A DNA stretch of 7,504 nucleotides, from assembly GCA_903879775.1 (NCBI GenBank), contig CAIRMY010000254.1, positions 1 through 7,504 on the forward strand, in the 5' to 3' direction. The notes beneath the pieces were generated by a model, which saw nothing but the letters and a program-made list of their open reading frames with translations, did not search any database and had not been told where the DNA came from. Of this stretch, positions 1-6,090 are shown in pieces. Source of the stretch: an uncultured Bacteroidota bacterium (GTDB taxonomy: Bacteria; Bacteroidota; Bacteroidia; NS11-12g; UBA955). Both the position numbers and the translations under genes were made by a program. Positions within the stretch are counted from its first letter, which is position 1. Every line of letters begins with the position of its first letter.

Positions 1-1
1 A

Positions 2-937
2 GGACAAATACCTGACCATAATCAACCTTGGTTTTACCATATTCTTGTGCTACTCGTGTTGTGTTTTCCATCTGCAATACTGGCGATGCCACATTTGGTT
101 GGGAACATTGTGCAAGATAGAAACGTAGATATTTGGCATTTATTTATGCGATCATTGTTTTGGATTGTGCTCATCATTTTTAGTATCGCAACAACCAAAA
201 TCATTCATTACAGCAGCCTTTGTTGGTGGCCACTCACCTATTTTGGTGCTTACCAAGTTTATTTGATTTATACAAACCGTGGTAAATTCCAATATTGGTT
301 AAACATTCCCCTGTTTTTTGTTGGAACAACTTTAATGATAGCACTTTGGGCAATTCCATTAATCGCGATCATTCGGCCAATTCCAATTGCACTTCTCAGT
401 AAAATGGATGCATTTTCAAGTGCCATTTTACTGTCTTCTGAAAAATGGAATTGGCCAACCCTCATTCCCGCTACCCTATTTACTTTTTGGTTTATTCCAT
501 GGATTGGGATGTCGTTCTTTGGTAAAAAACCAAACCCCATTTATCTTTATGTGTTATCGGGAACAGTTGCACTGGTTGCTTATTTCACTTTACTTCCTGC
601 TGTCGCAAATGCTCTTCAAGGGCAAATCACAAACACCATTAAATCATACCGTAAAAATGGAAAGTTTATTGAAACTTGGGGCTATAAAACATATGCATTG
701 TATTATTATGCTGAATTAAAGCCTAAAGATTTTGAAGGACTTAAACCGGAGAATCCATTAGATGAATCAGTTATCTACCCTAAGCAAGAATCAAGAAGGC
801 TCCATGCTCACAATCCCAACAATAAACAAGAAATGTATGTGATCACGAAGAATACTTTCAAAGGAGATGAGTCGTTTTATCAAAAATTCAAAGATTTTCA
901 AAATGTAAGTGGATATGTTATTTGGGCACGAAAGTAA
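2..937 (+). CDS. Glycosyltransferase family 39 (ArnT/PMT-like) membrane protein, 5' end missing
   Basis: The reading frame is open to the left edge, so this is the last 311 residues of a longer protein, and the GTG at 47 is not its start. The visible part opens with the loop and membrane segment D-H-N-Q-P-W-F-Y-H followed by a hydrophobic stretch ending F-P-S-A-I-L-A-M-P. That arrangement is typical of the membrane part of polyprenol-phosphate-dependent GT39 enzymes in Bacteroidota. About five more hydrophobic segments follow, to about residue 205, and then a soluble tail of about 105 residues rich in Lys, Tyr and Asn. In this family the tail lies in the periplasm. The family moves a sugar from an undecaprenyl-phosphate carrier to lipid or protein acceptors. 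The catalytic N-terminal loop, with its acidic residues, lies outside the window, so sugar and acceptor cannot be inferred. No T-rich terminator follows. The family call is fairly secure; the substrate is unknown. Confidence 0.72.
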   Translation, partial: GQIPDHNQPWFYHILVLLVLCFPSAILAMPHLVGNIVQDRNVDIWHLFMRSLFWIVLIIFSIATTKIIHYSSLCWWPLTYFGAYQVYLIYTNRGKFQYWLNIPLFFVGTTLMIALWAIPLIAIIRPIPIALLSKMDAFSSAILLSSEKWNWPTLIPATLFTFWFIPWIGMSFFGKKPNPIYLYVLSGTVALVAYFTLLPAVANALQGQITNTIKSYRKNGKFIETWGYKTYALYYYAELKPKDFEGLKPENPLDESVIYPKQESRRLHAHNPNNKQEMYVITKNTFKGDESFYQKFKDFQNVSGYVIWARK

Positions 938-1042
938 GTCGCCAAAAAACACATCTCAATCAATTCATTTTCAATTTATTATTGCTTCACATTTTCGCTA
1001 AAAAAACACTCCCATTTACCAAAAATGGAAAATCAAAATAGG

Positions 1043-1069
1043 ATTGTTAGCAAACAATTGTTATAATTG
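1043..1069 (+). promoter_or_regulatory. Operator-like overlapping inverted repeats with a weak -7 element upstream of the arginase gene
   Basis: ATTGTT (1043-1048) and AACAAT (1053-1058) form a 6-4-6 inverted repeat. The second arm also belongs to a perfect 10-base palindrome, AACAATTGTT (1053-1062). The heptamer ATTGTTA therefore occurs twice, 14 bases apart. TATAATTG at 1062-1069 has one mismatch to the Bacteroidota -7 motif TAnnTTTG and would start transcription some 15-20 bases before the ATG at 1091. No properly spaced -33 element is evident. An operator over a promoter is inference. The rest of the 938-1090 gap shows only a 6-bp hairpin, CCATTT/AAATGG, at 1012-1028. Confidence 0.3.
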
Positions 1070-1090
1070 CCTAAAACCAAATCTCCGTGT

Positions 1091-2038
1091 ATGAAGGATT
1101 CAAATCAGTGTATTATAATAACAGCGTGGGAATACGGAGCTGGGAAACAAGGAACTTCAGAAGGACCAGCGTCTCTTTTAAACGTTTGTAAGAATTCCAA
1201 AAATCATCCATTTAATCAATATAGTGTTTTCTCTGTTCCCCAAGAAATTGATGAAAATGAAAAAATACCATTGCCTAAATATTTAAAAAGGGCCATTCCG
1301 TTCATTCGCCATCAAGAAAAACATGCCCAATTGGTTTACAATCAATTAGAATTAAATAAAACCCCCATTATTCTCAGTGGTGATCATAGCAATGCAGTTG
1401 GAGGACTTGCGGGTTTTTCGAGATATTTTGGCACAGAAAATTCAGGTATTGTTTGGATTGATGCACATTTAGATTTGCATTCACCATATACAACACCCTC
1501 TGGAAATATCCACGGGATGGCCTTGAATACCGCGTTGAACTGCGACAATTTGCAAAATCAAGTGAACGATTTAGATGCCACCACAATTGAATTGTGGGAG
1601 AAAATTAAAGCGCTCAAAAACAACGATCAAATTCAAAATTTCAAACCTCAAAACATTGTTTTCATTGGAATTAGAAGTTTTGAAGATGCCGAAATAAAAT
1701 TAACACAAGATTTAGGAATCCACGTAATTACTGCAAATGAAGTTCACGAAAAAGGAATCTCTTGGGCAATTGAAAAAGCATTTACCACCATTCAATCGGT
1801 CAATCAGATTTATTTAAGTTTTGATGTTGATAGCCTTGATCCTGAAATTTCTCAAGGAACTGGCACCCCAGTAGAAAATGGACTTCATCTAGATCAAGCT
1901 AAAGAATTACTGCATAGTATCTGGAACAATCCAAAGGTTAAAACATTGGAATTCACAGAAATAAATCCAACTTTAGAATCAAATAATGAAATGGCAACAG
2001 CCATTTGCCGGTTAATTCAAGATTCTTTTGTTGATTAA
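1091..2038 (+). CDS. Arginase-family (ureohydrolase) enzyme, rocF-like
   Basis: This is a complete 315-residue cytosolic protein, close to the usual arginase length of about 300. The ureohydrolase signatures come in order: GAGKQGTSEGP (16-26), SGDHS (96-100), DAHLDLHSP (124-132), SGNIHGM (137-143), SFDVDSLDP (243-251), GTGTPV (256-261) and FTEINP (288-293). The predicted two-manganese ligands H99, D124, H126, D128, D245 and D247 are all present, as are the catalytic His141 and the glutamate (E290) matching E277 of animal arginase. The family hydrolyses a guanidino group to urea; for arginase the products are ornithine and urea. Two arginine-binding positions differ from animal arginase: N130 is His and D183 aligns with Glu198. 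The true substrate is therefore less certain than the fold. I chose the ATG at 1091; an in-frame TTG at 1067 would only add eight unrelated residues. The gene converges on the acyl-CoA reductase with one base between stops, and no catabolic partner gene is next to it. Confidence 0.85.
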   Translation: MKDSNQCIIITAWEYGAGKQGTSEGPASLLNVCKNSKNHPFNQYSVFSVPQEIDENEKIPLPKYLKRAIPFIRHQEKHAQLVYNQLELNKTPIILSGDHSNAVGGLAGFSRYFGTENSGIVWIDAHLDLHSPYTTPSGNIHGMALNTALNCDNLQNQVNDLDATTIELWEKIKALKNNDQIQNFKPQNIVFIGIRSFEDAEIKLTQDLGIHVITANEVHEKGISWAIEKAFTTIQSVNQIYLSFDVDSLDPEISQGTGTPVENGLHLDQAKELLHSIWNNPKVKTLEFTEINPTLESNNEMATAICRLIQDSFVD

Positions 2039-2061
2039 GTTAAATTTTGATTGAATTTAAC
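2039..2061. terminator. Perfect 8-bp inverted repeat at a convergent gene junction, possible bidirectional terminator
   Basis: GTTAAATT (2039-2046) and AATTTAAC (2054-2061) pair perfectly around a 7-base loop. The structure begins right after the arginase stop codon and covers the stop codon and last codons of the opposing acyl-CoA reductase gene. It would form in either transcript. The stem is AT-rich and neither side has a U-tract, so it is not a classical intrinsic terminator. A role in ending or protecting both messages is inference. Confidence 0.35.
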
Positions 2062-3059
2062 GCCCATTGCATGGTATCGATGCCATCGGCATAATCATTC
2101 AGCTTAGGGCATTGGGATTGACCAAGCGTTAAATCTGAAATCCGTTGGTCTATACTCACCACGCATTGAATATTCTCCTGCATCGATTCAATTACATCCA
2201 CCAAATGATCGATGTTTGAATAAAATTCGTAGTTTAACATTCCAACAGGGGAATACAATTCGGACCTTTCTTTCATGAGAATATATCCAGCGTCAATGTG
2301 TGGATCCAAGTTCATGAGCAACAAAGCTTTATGATAATTGTAATTGTTCACATATTTATTGTGAAACGCAACTTCAGCATGGTGCTTTTCCCAAACATCG
2401 AAAAGCGTTTTAAACGCATATCCGGCAGGCAAATAAACTTTTGTTACATTTCTACAGCCAAGCCCATAAAAATCAAAAACATCATGTCCAAATGCAATCA
2501 GCTCATCTTCCGATTCTGTACCAGTTAAAACGGCAACACTGTTTCTGTTTTTTCTAAGGATGTGTGGAATATTTCTGAAATAATATTCAAAATAACGAGA
2601 AGAATTGTTGCTCCCAGTGGCAATGGCCGCATCGAGATTCTTAAAATTATCGGAATATTCAATTTGATTGTTCCAAATTGGATCAATTTCGCTCGCTTTT
2701 TTCAACCAAAATTTGGGTAAAACTTCATCATCAGTTGACATTTTAGCAACCAATTTATATCCCGTAAGCACACCAATGATGAGGTCGTGCAAACCAACCA
2801 AAGGAATATTTCCAGCCATAATAACACCGAGCCTGAGATTGTGAACTTCACTAGGCAATTCATACGCACTAAGCCATTGATTGATGTTTGTATCGCTCAA
2901 AGCTTCCAACCAATTGTTCAAAGCCAAATGGATTTGTTTTTCTTCAAACCATTGGTTTTGAATCTGTGCTTTATAAATGTGCGACAGCCATTCTTCATTC
3001 GTTGAAAAACCATTTAACGATTCACGCAATGCCACCAATGCTGTTTTTTGAAATCCCAT
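2040..3059 (-). CDS. LuxC-like acyl-CoA reductase
   Basis: This 339-residue protein matches the short Bacteroidota branch of the LuxC family of fatty acyl-CoA reductases, which reduce a long-chain acyl thioester to an aldehyde with NADPH. Recognisable segments are RLGVIMAGNIPLVGLHD (76-92), in the nucleotide-binding half; AAIATGSNNSSRYFEYYF (144-161, adjacent residues); RKNRNSVAVLTG (169-180); and YGLGCRNVTKVYLP (198-211). Cys202 in that last segment is the expected catalytic nucleophile, as in aldehyde dehydrogenases. The protein has no signal peptide or membrane segment. LuxC of luminous bacteria is longer, about 480 residues, and is encoded with luciferase; nothing of that kind is here. 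The neighbours are a head-on arginase-family gene and a divergent barrel gene, so the sequence gives no pathway. Use of the aldehyde in a lipid or wax-type product would be a guess. A TAnnTTTG motif lies just upstream of the ATG. The family call is strong; the physiological role is open. Confidence 0.87.
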   Translation of the reverse strand: MGFQKTALVALRESLNGFSTNEEWLSHIYKAQIQNQWFEEKQIHLALNNWLEALSDTNINQWLSAYELPSEVHNLRLGVIMAGNIPLVGLHDLIIGVLTGYKLVAKMSTDDEVLPKFWLKKASEIDPIWNNQIEYSDNFKNLDAAIATGSNNSSRYFEYYFRNIPHILRKNRNSVAVLTGTESEDELIAFGHDVFDFYGLGCRNVTKVYLPAGYAFKTLFDVWEKHHAEVAFHNKYVNNYNYHKALLLMNLDPHIDAGYILMKERSELYSPVGMLNYEFYSNIDHLVDVIESMQENIQCVVSIDQRISDLTLGQSQCPKLNDYADGIDTMQWALNSIKI

Positions 3060-3066
3060 TATTTTA

Positions 3067-3074
3067 CAAAAATA
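3067..3074 (-). promoter_or_regulatory. Bacteroidota -7 promoter motif of the acyl-CoA reductase gene
   Basis: Read on the minus strand, this is TATTTTTG, an exact match to TAnnTTTG, ending seven bases before the ATG at 3059. No -33 TTG at the usual spacing is obvious. If it is used, the transcript has almost no leader. It shares the 84-bp divergent spacer 3060-3143 with the promoter of the barrel gene. Confidence 0.5.
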
Positions 3075-3129
3075 CGGGTTATTTTGATTTTCATTTTTGA
3101 ACTATGTAACATTTTGCTCACTTTAGCGT

Positions 3130-3137
3130 TAATTTTG
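3130..3137 (+). promoter_or_regulatory. Bacteroidota -7 promoter motif of the outer-membrane barrel gene
   Basis: TAATTTTG matches TAnnTTTG exactly and ends six bases before the ATG at 3144. A TTTTG at 3112-3116 lies upstream, but its 13-base gap to the motif is shorter than the usual 17-23. Transcription from here would give a leaderless or nearly leaderless message. Confidence 0.5.
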
Positions 3138-3143
3138 TAGAAA

Positions 3144-3860
3144 ATGCAAAACAAATCCTTTTTATTTTTCATTAGCATGTGCCTTAGCACTTTTGTATGT
3201 GCCCAAAGTCGATGGAGTATTGGGCCTTCAGCCGGTGTGTGTATTTCAAAAACAGCAACCAATGATACACTTGCAAATAACTTCACCACAAGAAACCGTG
3301 TTGGTGGTTATTTTAACATCGTTGGTAATTTTGATTTAAATAAAGCTGCAGGCATCCATTTTGGTGTTGGAATTATTAATAAAGGATATAAAATCAATAA
3401 CGATACACTGGCATACAATACTTCAATTAACAATGGATTTTCGGCCTTAACCGGAAACTTGGGCCTTTCGTTCAAACAACAATTTAGCACGAGTAATTTC
3501 ATTATGGAAAAATTTGGTGTGTGTGTGAACTACAATATGTTCCCATCGACCACAATTGATACATTTAATAATGTTGACAAAAACACGAATTATAGAATTG
3601 TACAAAAACAAATTAATAAAATTTACCCTCTGTTCTACTTAGGATTTGCGATGGGTGGAAGTACAGAGAGCGGAAATCGATATGAATTTAATTTAACCTA
3701 CCAACAGTCATTCGCCGTTTCGCACGAAATGCTGGTTCAAACAGGTGAATTTTATTCAAAATCTTTCCCAGTGAATTTCCGTGGTGGCAATCTCCAACTT
3801 GGATTCACCTATTACTTCAACATGGGCAATTTCCAGAAAACCGAAGAATATTTCTATTAA
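3144..3860 (+). CDS. Exported outer-membrane beta-barrel protein (PorT-like family)
   Basis: The 238-residue protein starts with a signal peptide: Lys4, a hydrophobic core at residues 6-18, and the cleavage context V-C-A before Gln21. The mature part is a run of short amphipathic strands with alternating hydrophobic residues, glycine-rich turns and many aromatic ends, such as GIHFGVGIINKGYKI (70-84), NLQLGFTYYFNMG (216-228) and YPLFYLGFAMGG (161-172). This fits the small outer-membrane beta-barrel domain common in Bacteroidota (PorT or OMP_b-brl type), probably eight to ten strands. After the last aromatic strand there is a short polar tail, QKTEEYFY. No partner domain, TonB box or lipobox is visible. 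It is divergent from the acyl-CoA reductase and is transcribed alone, ending in its own terminator. Envelope location is well supported; the molecular role (structural, secretion-related or other) is unknown. Confidence 0.75.
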   Translation: MQNKSFLFFISMCLSTFVCAQSRWSIGPSAGVCISKTATNDTLANNFTTRNRVGGYFNIVGNFDLNKAAGIHFGVGIINKGYKINNDTLAYNTSINNGFSALTGNLGLSFKQQFSTSNFIMEKFGVCVNYNMFPSTTIDTFNNVDKNTNYRIVQKQINKIYPLFYLGFAMGGSTESGNRYEFNLTYQQSFAVSHEMLVQTGEFYSKSFPVNFRGGNLQLGFTYYFNMGNFQKTEEYFY

Positions 3861-3884
3861 TACCAATCACTTATAAAATATTTC

Positions 3885-3917
3885 AAACCTATCTCTTTTG
3901 AGGTAGGCTTTTTTTTT
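3885..3917 (+). terminator. Rho-independent terminator of the barrel gene
   Basis: CCTATCTC (3888-3895) pairs with GAGGTAGG (3900-3907) through seven Watson-Crick pairs and one G-U pair, with a TTTT loop. A C and nine T residues (3909-3917) follow directly. The hairpin begins 27 bases after the stop codon at 3860, and no other gene lies on the plus strand between them. Confidence 0.88.
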
Positions 3918-3959
3918 GAGGGACATTGACTGCGAATTTTTTATGAAAGTTTGAGGATT

Positions 3960-4022
3960 TTGTCAAGATTGACAATTTCAAGACCACTACCCCATATTCA
4001 TCAAATTTGCTTTAACAAATTT
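3960..4022 (+). promoter_or_regulatory. Two inverted repeats upstream of the VWA gene, possible operator sites
   Basis: TTGTCA (3960-3965) and TGACAA (3970-3975) form a perfect 6-4-6 inverted repeat. A second pair, AAATTTG (4003-4009) and CAAATTT (4016-4022), has 7-base arms around a 6-base spacer and ends eight bases before the ATG at 4030. Either could bind a dimeric regulator, and the second could also fold in the mRNA near the start codon. No convincing TAnnTTTG promoter is visible; the closest is CAAATTTG at 4002-4009. The function is inferred only from position. Confidence 0.28.
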
Positions 4023-4029
4023 ATGACGT

Positions 4030-4713
4030 ATGAAAAAATTCAAGTTCAATTTTAAAAATCGGGTAAGCAAAGTTACTGCGGCAAAATCAACACTCAAAAA
4101 CAAAGTCATTTCGCTACTCATTATCGATGAAAGTGGATCAATGGCTTCTATGCGTTTATCAACCATTGAAACGTATGAATCAATTGTCAACCAAATCTAT
4201 ACAGACCGAACCAAATATCCTGACTTGGATCAATACATCAATTTGTGGTCGTTTGGCGACATAAGCATCAAAGAAAGAATTCCACCAACTTTGGTATCAT
4301 CAACTAATTTCCCCGAATTTCACTACCATCCTGCTGGAGGCACACCTTTATATGATGCTTTAGGAAACTCATTACTTGAACTCGAACGATTTCTAAAGAA
4401 ACAAGAAATGCAAGCAAATCAATTGGTCAATGTGACCATTATTACCGATGGTGAAGAAAATTCCAGTAGTGAATTCACACACCCAGAAATTGCCCGATTA
4501 ATTACCCGGTTGAAAGAAAATAAATGGAATTTTCAATATTTTGGAACTGAACATGATGTTGACAGTGCCGCGGCAAAAATTAACATAACAGAAACCGTAA
4601 AGTTTGAAAAATCGGCCCAAGGATTCAAAAATATGCAATGTAATTACGCCGTATTAACCCGAACAAAAATGAATACATGGCTAGAAGAAATGAAAGACTT
4701 TAATCACAGTTAG
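4030..4713 (+). CDS. Cytosolic VWA-domain protein with an intact MIDAS metal site
   Basis: The protein has 227 residues and is essentially a single von Willebrand factor A domain after a basic N-terminal stretch of about 25 residues. The metal-ion-dependent adhesion site is complete: DESGS at 33-37 (D33, S35, S37), the threonine in PAGGTPLYDA (T105) and ITDGEEN (D140). There is no signal peptide or membrane anchor, so it should act inside the cell, unlike the BatA/BatB VWA proteins. Intracellular bacterial VWA proteins usually hold together protein complexes, often with a MoxR-type AAA+ ATPase, a kinase/phosphatase pair or a metal-resistance operon. None of those genes is visible here. The lone VWA size recalls YegL- and TerY-like proteins, but I would not assign either. 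It follows a strong terminator, so it has its own promoter, and it converges on the unknown gene with eight bases between stops. The domain is certain; the role is unknown. Confidence 0.82.
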   Translation: MKKFKFNFKNRVSKVTAAKSTLKNKVISLLIIDESGSMASMRLSTIETYESIVNQIYTDRTKYPDLDQYINLWSFGDISIKERIPPTLVSSTNFPEFHYHPAGGTPLYDALGNSLLELERFLKKQEMQANQLVNVTIITDGEENSSSEFTHPEIARLITRLKENKWNFQYFGTEHDVDSAAAKINITETVKFEKSAQGFKNMQCNYAVLTRTKMNTWLEEMKDFNHS

Positions 4714-4721
4714 AACCTAGT

Positions 4722-6065
4722 CTATACAATTTCAATTAGCTCCCTATTTAATTGAATGCCATAATTTTCGCCCCGGTTTCCCGTAATCATATATTGAAAA
4801 GCTATTTCTGGGGCGAAATTTTTCTTGAAGGCCGCGTTAATCCTTGAAATCGCTTGATCTAATGGGGAGCGGTCTTCACTTAATGTAAACATATTTTCAA
4901 TGCGCTCTGTTAAATCCAATTCATTTGTTCTGTTTGAACATGATAAATAAAATTCAACAACTTCTCGTTTATATTTTGCCCGGTTTTTGAAGGATATTCC
5001 CTCAGAATGGATTAGATACAAGCGATAAATCGACATATCCAAAGGTTTAAAAACGATTGTGACATTGTAATCTATAAAATTAATTTTATTGGCAAACCTA
5101 AATAATTTAATCCTGCTAATTCCTCGATTTTCTAAAACTGCAAAATCTGCTAAAAGTGGATTCAGAGCCCTTGCCATATTCGGATGTTGGGTCGCCACAC
5201 TTTGGAATAATAGATTCAATATTTTAAAAAAACCCACTTGCGATTCGGTAATTTCAATGGTTTTAAGCATCAAAATCACATCTGGATCATCCGATTTCTG
5301 TAATATTGAGTTTCTAAATTGAATAAATTTCCCTCTAGAAAGTTCCTGGTTTTTATAAAAGGCTTCCTCAGATGCCGATTGATAGTATTGAGGTCTATTT
5401 TCTTCGACCTCGTTATTCTGAACACTTTGATTTACATCTGAATCAATAAGTTCGGCTTGAGAATCTGTCTGCGAATCCTTATTTCCCTTTTCAGTAAAAT
5501 TCCCCCAAGGAGATTCTAAATGATGATAAACAATGGTGGGGCGAACATAATCTGTTGGATCAACCCATTCATCATAAAAAGCACCCGAATATGCAACATT
5601 TAGCAGCAATTTAATGATATAATCTAACGGAGTTGTGCTATCTAATTTCGCAATAAATGCATGTCCAAATCGATCAAAATACAATACATACACATGATCA
5701 ACATCTTCAATTTTAAGTTGTTCTAACAACAATTTTGAAGCCATGCTCAAATCAAAACCATTTAAGGTTTTTGCAATGATATCTTCACGTTGTTGTTTTT
5801 CAATAAAATTGAATTTAGGATAATGGTAAGACCAGTAAGATTCTGTATTTATATCGGAAAGCAGAAACTTTTTGGCATCTAAATCTGGCGGAAAAAGGAG
5901 TTTATGGTCATGCGCCATATCAAGCCTAGAATCAATATCCCACCTCGACTTTGATTGAAACTGTGACAACATATCTTGACTTAAACCTAAAATTGCGAAC
6001 GACTTTGGATGAAAAAGAAAGTCTACTGAATTGTTCGTAGGTTTAAATATTTTTTGTTGAGCCAT
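4722..6065 (-). CDS. Uncharacterised 447-residue protein with two domains and a polar linker
   Basis: I do not recognise the function. It appears to have an N-terminal globular part (about 1-180) with alternating strands, for example DHVYVLYFDRFGHAFIAKL (123-141). A low-complexity linker rich in Gln, Ser, Glu, Asn and Asp follows (about 190-235), then a C-terminal part (about 240-447) that is mostly helical. The last 100 residues contain RLYLIHSEGISFKNRAKY (348-365), AISRINAAFKKNF (405-417) and ITGNRGENYGIQLNREL (427-443). From memory this resembles a C-terminal region recurring in uncharacterised Bacteroidota proteins, with a leucine-rich P/S-E-G-I motif and a final tyrosine/glycine/arginine motif, perhaps DNA-binding-like; this is a weak recollection. 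There is no signal peptide or membrane segment. It starts 51 bases after the ZIP gene on the same strand and may be co-transcribed with it. Reading frame and codon use look normal, so I think the gene is real. Confidence 0.75.
   Translation of the reverse strand: MAQQKIFKPTNNSVDFLFHPKSFAILGLSQDMLSQFQSKSRWDIDSRLDMAHDHKLLFPPDLDAKKFLLSDINTESYWSYHYPKFNFIEKQQREDIIAKTLNGFDLSMASKLLLEQLKIEDVDHVYVLYFDRFGHAFIAKLDSTTPLDYIIKLLLNVAYSGAFYDEWVDPTDYVRPTIVYHHLESPWGNFTEKGNKDSQTDSQAELIDSDVNQSVQNNEVEENRPQYYQSASEEAFYKNQELSRGKFIQFRNSILQKSDDPDVILMLKTIEITESQVGFFKILNLLFQSVATQHPNMARALNPLLADFAVLENRGISRIKLFRFANKINFIDYNVTIVFKPLDMSIYRLYLIHSEGISFKNRAKYKREVVEFYLSCSNRTNELDLTERIENMFTLSEDRSPLDQAISRINAAFKKNFAPEIAFQYMITGNRGENYGIQLNRELIEIV
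4731..4756. terminator. Perfect 8-bp inverted repeat at the second convergent junction
   Basis: TTCAATTA (4731-4738) and TAATTGAA (4749-4756) pair perfectly around a 10-base loop. The repeat lies 18 bases past the VWA stop codon and inside the last codons of the opposing unknown gene. As at 2039-2061, the stem is AT-rich, works in both directions and lacks a U-tract. Use as a bidirectional transcript end is inference. Confidence 0.3.
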
Positions 6066-6090
6066 AGAATCAAAAGGAAATACAATATAC

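Noticed and set aside
47..49. GTG as the start of the first gene
   Set aside because: The frame is open upstream to base 2 and encodes family-consistent residues, so the gene is truncated by the window edge.
268..540. Minus-strand open frame of 90 codons inside the glycosyltransferase gene
   Set aside because: It is antisense to a clearly coding frame and shows no family features.
1012..1028. CCATTT/AAATGG hairpin as terminator of the glycosyltransferase gene
   Set aside because: It has only six pairs, no U-tract, and lies 75 bases after the stop; too weak to call.
1067..1069. TTG as the start of the arginase gene
   Set aside because: The ATG at 1091 lies just before the conserved region, and the extra eight residues show no family similarity.
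3189..3206. Lipobox around Cys19 of the barrel protein
   Set aside because: The residues before the Cys (T-F-V) do not fit L-[AST]-[GA]-C, and V-C-A before Gln is a good ordinary signal peptidase site.
3969..3998. TTGACA with a CATATT downstream as a sigma-70 type promoter for the VWA gene
   Set aside because: The Bacteroidota primary sigma factor uses TTG/TAnnTTTG, and the -10-like box is poor.
4030..6065. VWA gene plus the unknown gene as a two-gene defence or toxin system
   Set aside because: They are on opposite strands and converge, so they are not an operon, and neither carries a nuclease, NTPase or toxin motif that I can see.
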